DNA of 23,584 bases, taken from assembly GCA_900553515.1 (NCBI GenBank), contig USDN01000044.1, positions 1 through 23,584 of the forward strand, given 5' to 3'. Under the pieces are notes generated by a model. That model saw only the letters and a list, made by a program, of their open reading frames with translations, was not told where the DNA came from and searched no databases. Positions within the stretch are counted from its first letter, which is position 1. Every line of letters starts with the position of its first letter. Made by a program: the position numbers and the translations under genes. This stretch comes from an uncultured Blautia sp. (GTDB taxonomy: Bacteria > Bacillota > Clostridia > Lachnospirales > Lachnospiraceae). Positions 22,664 to 23,584 of the stretch are shown here, in pieces.

Positions 22664-23551
22664 ATGCAGAACATCATAAGCATATTGGACGGACATCTTT
22701 CCCGTATCAATATGCCCAGTGTCAATATCATTGATGTAATAGAGATTCTTTTGATCTCTGTCTTTGTATACCAGTTTATGGTGTGGATTAAGTATACCCG
22801 TGCCTATACCCTCCTGAAGGGTCTTCTGGTTATTGGCGCTTTTCTGTTTATTGCCTATATTTTTAAGATGAATACGATCCTCTGGATCGTATCGAAACTG
22901 GCCAGTGCCTTGATCACAGCAGTTATCGTCATTTTTCAGCCTGAGCTTCGCAAGGTGGTGGAACAGCTTGGACAAAAACGTATTATGGCTTCCATTATCC
23001 CTTTTGATGTAGGGAAGGAAGTCCAGGAGCGTTTTAACGACAGGACGATCAATGAACTGATCAAGGCCTGTTATGATATGGGAGAAGCAAGAACAGGAGC
23101 ACTTATCGTCATTGAACAGACAAATCACCTGGATGAATTTGTTCGTACGGGCATTACTGTGGACGCAGTTCTTTCCAGCCAGCTTCTGATCAATATCTTC
23201 GAGCATAACACACCTCTTCATGACGGTGCGGTGGTTATGAGAGGAAACAGGATCGTTGCCGCTACCTGCTATCTTCCGTTGTCAGATAATATGGAACTGA
23301 GCAAACAGCTGGGTACCAGACATCGTGCAGGCGTAGGCATCAGTGAGGTATCGGATTCAGTGACGATCATTGTTTCAGAAGAGACAGGACAGGTTTCTGT
23401 AGCTCAGAATGGAGTACTGGTGCGGAACATTACGTCTGCCCAGCTTAGAGATATCCTTAAGAAGGCACAAAATAAAACCATTATTGACAATAATCGACTG
23501 AGACAGTTTTTTAAGGGGAGGTCAAAGCATGAAGGAAAAACTGACAAATAA
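22664..23551 (+). CDS. cdaA: CdaA, membrane-bound diadenylate cyclase (c-di-AMP synthase)
   Basis: 295 residues. Three hydrophobic segments lie within about residues 22-92, followed by the cytosolic DAC domain. The catalytic signature is complete: DGA at 187-189 (in HDGAVV) and RHR at 219-221 (in GTRHRAG). It joins two ATP into c-di-AMP, which controls potassium and osmolyte transport and cell-wall homeostasis in Firmicutes. The ribosome binding site AAAGGAGAGG stands directly upstream. The cdaR start overlaps its 3' end by 23 bases, the usual cdaA-cdaR pairing; glmM is expected beyond the window. The unusual feature is the two unknown membrane-protein genes upstream in place of the more common gene contexts. 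Confidence 0.97.
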   Translation: MQNIISILDGHLSRINMPSVNIIDVIEILLISVFVYQFMVWIKYTRAYTLLKGLLVIGAFLFIAYIFKMNTILWIVSKLASALITAVIVIFQPELRKVVEQLGQKRIMASIIPFDVGKEVQERFNDRTINELIKACYDMGEARTGALIVIEQTNHLDEFVRTGITVDAVLSSQLLINIFEHNTPLHDGAVVMRGNRIVAATCYLPLSDNMELSKQLGTRHRAGVGISEVSDSVTIIVSEETGQVSVAQNGVLVRNITSAQLRDILKKAQNKTIIDNNRLRQFFKGRSKHEGKTDK

Positions 23552-23584
23552 TCTCTCTCTGAAGATTCTCTCTCTGATCGTGGC
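23529..23584 (+). CDS. cdaR: CdaR (YbbR-domain) regulator of CdaA, N-terminal fragment cut by window end
   Basis: Only 18 codons are visible. The start MKEKLTNNLSLKILSLIV matches the typical opening of YbbR/CdaR proteins: a short basic segment, NNL-LK, then the first membrane helix. The ribosome binding site GGGGAGG (23515-23521) lies inside the end of cdaA with a 7-base spacer. CdaR is anchored outside the membrane and modulates CdaA activity. Assignment depends on this short stretch plus the position after cdaA. Confidence 0.8.
   Translation, partial: MKEKLTNNLSLKILSLIV

Overview
The window reads as a chromosomal segment of a Gram-positive, low-to-moderate GC anaerobe of the Clostridia, most likely a Lachnospiraceae gut bacterium (Blautia/Dorea/Ruminococcus-like). 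The family call is inference. It rests on strong AGGAGG-type ribosome binding sites, sigma-A-type promoters, a lepA-hemW pair, a cdaA-cdaR pair, and a sugar operon of ROK, Gfo/Idh/MocA and xylose-isomerase-like TIM-barrel genes. Every supported gene is on the + strand. I see no rRNA, tRNA, CRISPR, transposase or phage gene.

Region 1 (1-10410) is a sugar-utilisation operon that enters from the left edge. In order it holds the C-terminal part of a Gfo/Idh/MocA dehydrogenase, a ROK repressor, a TIM-barrel isomerase/epimerase, a Gfo/Idh/MocA dehydrogenase, a second TIM-barrel enzyme, a third Gfo/Idh/MocA dehydrogenase, a complete sugar ABC importer (binding protein, double ATPase, permease) and a ROK sugar kinase. 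A GC-containing hairpin sits between the binding-protein and ATPase genes, and a hairpin with a T-run ends the operon. Three NAD(P)-type sugar dehydrogenases, two metal-dependent keto-sugar enzymes and a glucokinase-like kinase suggest an oxidation-first route: import, oxidation to a keto-sugar, cleavage or epimerisation, reduction back, then phosphorylation. The substrate cannot be read from the sequence.

Region 2 (10330-10773) is a 444-base gap without a convincing gene. It is dense in signals: the terminator, a long near-perfect palindrome (10406-10459), a second palindrome (10495-10524), a good sigma-A promoter whose 17-base spacer carries a LexA/DinR-like SOS box, and a second extended -10 promoter just ahead of lepA.

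Region 3 (10774-20924) is a housekeeping and genome-maintenance run: lepA (EF4), a small lipoprotein, hemW, uvrA, an mreB-family gene, recD2 and comFC. The usual Firmicutes neighbours of lepA-hemW (hrcA-grpE-dnaK) are replaced by uvrA. If the SOS box works, it would put excision repair (UvrA), and possibly RecD2, under damage control through read-through of lepA-hemW.

Region 4 (20943-23584) begins with a candidate promoter. It holds two uncharacterised membrane proteins (144 and 370 residues, overlapping by ATGA), then cdaA (diadenylate cyclase) and the start of cdaR, cut by the right edge. The two membrane proteins upstream of the c-di-AMP synthase are the best candidates here for an undescribed functional partnership.
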